Notes under the pieces: model-generated | Seen by the model: only the letters and a program-made list of their open reading frames with translations | Told to the model about the DNA's origin: nothing | Database searches by the model: none | Shown here: one piece after another, positions 62,149-64,000 of the stretch | Numbering within the stretch: the first letter of the stretch is position 1 | Layout: the number at the start of each line of letters is the position of its first letter | Translations under genes and position numbers: made by a program | Source: Agromyces sp. Soil535 | GTDB taxonomy: Bacteria > Actinomycetota > Actinomycetes > Actinomycetales > Microbacteriaceae | Direction of reading: 5' to 3' | DNA length: 64,000 nucleotides | Assembly: GCF_001428255.1 (NCBI RefSeq) | Contig: NZ_LMRW01000027.1 | Location: forward strand, 62,001 to 126,000

Positions 62149-62934
62149 TCAAGGTGAGCCCAATGGCCCCGTCCCCGTGCCGTCGGGCACGGTCGTGACG
62201 TCCACGAGCTCCTCGCGCCCGCTGCCACCCGACACATCGAGCGTCAGGACCGGTCCGATGCCGGGCGCGTAGAACTTCAGCTCCGCGACATCCGGCTCGA
62301 GCGGGTTCGTGTCGCGCGTGAGCAGTGCGCTCTCGAAGCGCCCGTACGGCACCTCGACGAGCTCCTCGACGCTCAGCACGGCACCGTTGTCCTCGGCCTC
62401 GCCGGCGTAGTACTCCTGCCGGTAGCTCATGCCCGGCTCGGGGTCGGCGGGGAGCGCGATGCCAGGCAGGGCGCCGTCGACGCCGGCCTCGAACGAGCCT
62501 TCGCGCGAGACGATCTCGCCGTTCTCGAACTCCGCGGTGTCCTCCCCGAGGTACCAGATCGCACCGGCGGCATCCTGCGCGTACCAGTCGAACGTGTCCT
62601 CGATGATCTCGCCGTCGCGGTACACCGTGTCGCGCACGACCCGCGCCTCGATGCCGTTCGCGATGGTCTTCGTCTCACTGGTGACGATGACGTCGACCGT
62701 GAGCTCGCCGCCCTCGGGGTCGAACTCGACGTACGACCATCGCGTGCGCGGTTCCATGGGCCAGTACGGATTGTCGATCTCGGTGGTGAACTCGGCGGGG
62801 TCGAGCGAGACCGGGTCGTCGCTCTGCGGCAGCGACGACGACGCGGGTACGCCTGCCGTGCACGCCGACAGCGCGAACACGCATGCAGCGCAAGGGGCGA
62901 GGATGCGAAGCATCCGTCCGTGGATCGTCGACAT
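62149..62934 (-). CDS. putative lipoprotein
   Basis: About 261 residues. Signal peptide with lipobox ACVFALSAC (lipidated Cys near residue 23), then a soluble beta-rich domain: NPYWPMEPRTRWSYVEFDPE, VTSETKTIANGIEARVVRDT, DTFDWYAQDAAGAIWYLGED, and LKFYAPGIGPVLTLD. This pattern (repeated Trp/Tyr strands ending YAPGIGPV) occurs in a family of secreted proteins of unknown function. Start at 62934 or the ATG at 62913. Confidence 0.75.
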   Translation of the reverse strand: MSTIHGRMLRILAPCAACVFALSACTAGVPASSSLPQSDDPVSLDPAEFTTEIDNPYWPMEPRTRWSYVEFDPEGGELTVDVIVTSETKTIANGIEARVVRDTVYRDGEIIEDTFDWYAQDAAGAIWYLGEDTAEFENGEIVSREGSFEAGVDGALPGIALPADPEPGMSYRQEYYAGEAEDNGAVLSVEELVEVPYGRFESALLTRDTNPLEPDVAELKFYAPGIGPVLTLDVSGGSGREELVDVTTVPDGTGTGPLGSP

Positions 62935-63097
62935 CGGGGGCCTCGATTCGCGCGATCTGAGCGCCGCGCCTTTCCTCCACGATGCACCGGCCTCAGCCAC
63001 CGCGCCACCGACGTTCAGCGGCGCTTCAGCCGCACTCAGCGTGGCTTCAGTACGGAAGCGCGTTCAACGAGACGCGCGGAAGTGTCGGGTCGCTCCG

Positions 63098-63481
63098 TCA
63101 ACGTGTTCGACGTCGTGCCGCGCGTTCGGCGAGCTTCGCGTCGAGCGCCTGCTCGTCGGCGAGGAACCAGATCTGGTCGCCGTGGTTCGACTCCCATACG
63201 AAGTCCCGCAGGGCGTTGCTCTCGGCGAGGTGCTCCGTGATGTCGCCGATCACCGCGAGCCGGAGCCGGTAGTTCACGAGCTTCTGCGTGATCTCGCCGG
63301 CGATGCCCGTGTTGAGGCGGAAGAACTCGGGGTCGAGCCGCTCGACCGGCACCGCAATGAGGTTCGCGTGGTGCGACCACGCAGTGCCGACGAGGTCGGA
63401 GGCGTCATCGGGTGTCGAGATGGGCTCCCCATCGGTCTCGATATGCAGGATCCGGATGTCACTGGCGTCGTCAATGAACAT
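63098..63481 (-). CDS. DUF4180 domain-containing protein
   Basis: 127 residues. Visible family-like segments: GEPISTPDDASDLVGTAW, ANLIAVPVERLDPEFFRLNT, GIAGEITQKLVNYRLRLAVI and NHGDQIWFLADEQALDAKLA. Found widely in bacteria; function unknown. A TAAGGT box (63489-63494, minus strand) lies seven bases before the ATG. Confidence 0.85.
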   Translation of the reverse strand: MFIDDASDIRILHIETDGEPISTPDDASDLVGTAWSHHANLIAVPVERLDPEFFRLNTGIAGEITQKLVNYRLRLAVIGDITEHLAESNALRDFVWESNHGDQIWFLADEQALDAKLAERAARRRTR

Positions 63482-63537
63482 GGCTCCGACCTTAGCGCCG
63501 CGCGGGCTTCTGGCGCTGCCCCCGACGCGATGTCGGC

Positions 63538-64000
63538 TCAGCTGGGAGCGTCGAGGCAGGTGACCTGGTTGATCCAGCCGTAGCCGTAGTCGTCGTTGCC
63601 GAAGACCACGATCGTGGCCTCGTTGCCGAGCACGTCCTGCTTCTCGATCGTCTCGAGGTGCTCTGGGAACATCGCGTCCGCATCATTTCCGAAGCCGAGC
63701 TGTATCTGCAGTGTGTCGCAGTCGGCCTCGGTGAACAGAGCCGATTGCCAACAGCCCTGTTCGTGTTCGGCGGGGCACTCGGCGCCGTAACGGTCGTCGG
63801 CATAGAACTCGATCGCCGCCGGAAAGGCGAACAGCGTTTCTCCGGACTGGAATCGCTCCACGGCGGGGTCGCCGGACTCCCCGGCCGACGGGCCCTCGAC
63901 CTCGGACTCGATGGCGTCGCGTGCCATCGTCGCAGCCGTCGTCGCGAGGTTGATCGCACCGATGGTCGCGAAGGTCACGAGCGCGACGAGCACCGTCGCG
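63538..64000 (-). CDS. membrane-anchored hypothetical protein (5' end possibly outside)
   Basis: At least 151 residues from a GTG at 63993; the frame stays open to the window edge. A hydrophobic N-terminus (LVALVTFATIGAINLATTA) is followed by an acidic extracytoplasmic domain with four Cys (ECPAEHEQGCW, EADCD, VTCLDAPS) that may form disulfides. WINQVTCLD at the end is seen in several actinobacterial secreted proteins. Function unknown. Confidence 0.6.
   Translation of the reverse strand, partial: ATVLVALVTFATIGAINLATTAATMARDAIESEVEGPSAGESGDPAVERFQSGETLFAFPAAIEFYADDRYGAECPAEHEQGCWQSALFTEADCDTLQIQLGFGNDADAMFPEHLETIEKQDVLGNEATIVVFGNDDYGYGWINQVTCLDAPS

Overview
The window is 64 kb of very GC-rich DNA, densely coded with frequent GTG starts, and contains no rRNA, CRISPR array or intact insertion sequence. 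Gene content and order indicate an actinobacterium of the Microbacteriaceae, possibly close to Agromyces (family likely, genus a guess). Much of the gene order matches the actinobacterial core block that in Mycobacterium tuberculosis runs from about Rv1021 to Rv1112: mazG, eno, divIC, DUF501; then greA, DUF4307, a small membrane protein, hemolysin III, Z-prenyl synthase, phoH; then fumC, DUF4245, xseB/xseA, ispH and ychF.

Layout. 1-9.9 kb: mazG (cut by the left edge), hisS, a DUF559-like gene flanked by palindromic repeats, enolase, the division protein FtsB/DivIC, DUF501, a membrane-anchored subtilisin, type II NADH dehydrogenase and an unusual tRNA-Leu(UAA). 9.9-18.7 kb: a MocR regulator divergent from an EamA exporter, Ppx/GppA, and a TetR-MFS-racemase-like-lactone oxidase operon with overlapping genes. 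18.7-24.9 kb: a TetR-controlled ABC-2 exporter, LemA/M48 membrane protease pair, YcaQ-type glycosylase and AI-2E family protein. 25-32 kb: ilvA, greA, DUF4307, hemolysin III, prenyl transferase, class V aminotransferase, PIN-PhoH. 32.1-33.8 kb: a recombination scar with an orphan membrane protein and a fused remnant of second copies of the aminotransferase and phoH genes. 33.8-40 kb: HAD phosphatase, fumC, carbonic anhydrase, DUF4245, xseBA, ispH. 40-59 kb: a mostly accessory stretch with a TetR-regulated heterodimeric ABC exporter, a gluconeogenic fbaA/glpX-like/glpX cluster, MFS, VOC, RmuC, a DEDDh exonuclease, a methyltransferase, and a two-gene operon encoding a CHAT protease and an alpha/beta-hydrolase-metacaspase fusion. 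59-64 kb: ychF, NIPSNAP, an Fpg/Nei glycosylase, a candidate small RNA, a lipoprotein and DUF4180.

The strongest candidate for an undescribed system is the CHAT/hydrolase-metacaspase pair (53663-58032): two caspase-fold proteases with intact His/Cys dyads, coupled by an ATGA overlap. The second most interesting locus is the scar at 32.1-33.8 kb, where two gene fragments about 93% identical to the intact upstream genes differ almost only at synonymous sites, pointing to a foreign functional donor. A recurring TANNNT box 6-8 nt before the start codon suggests leaderless transcription of many genes here and was used to choose several starts.
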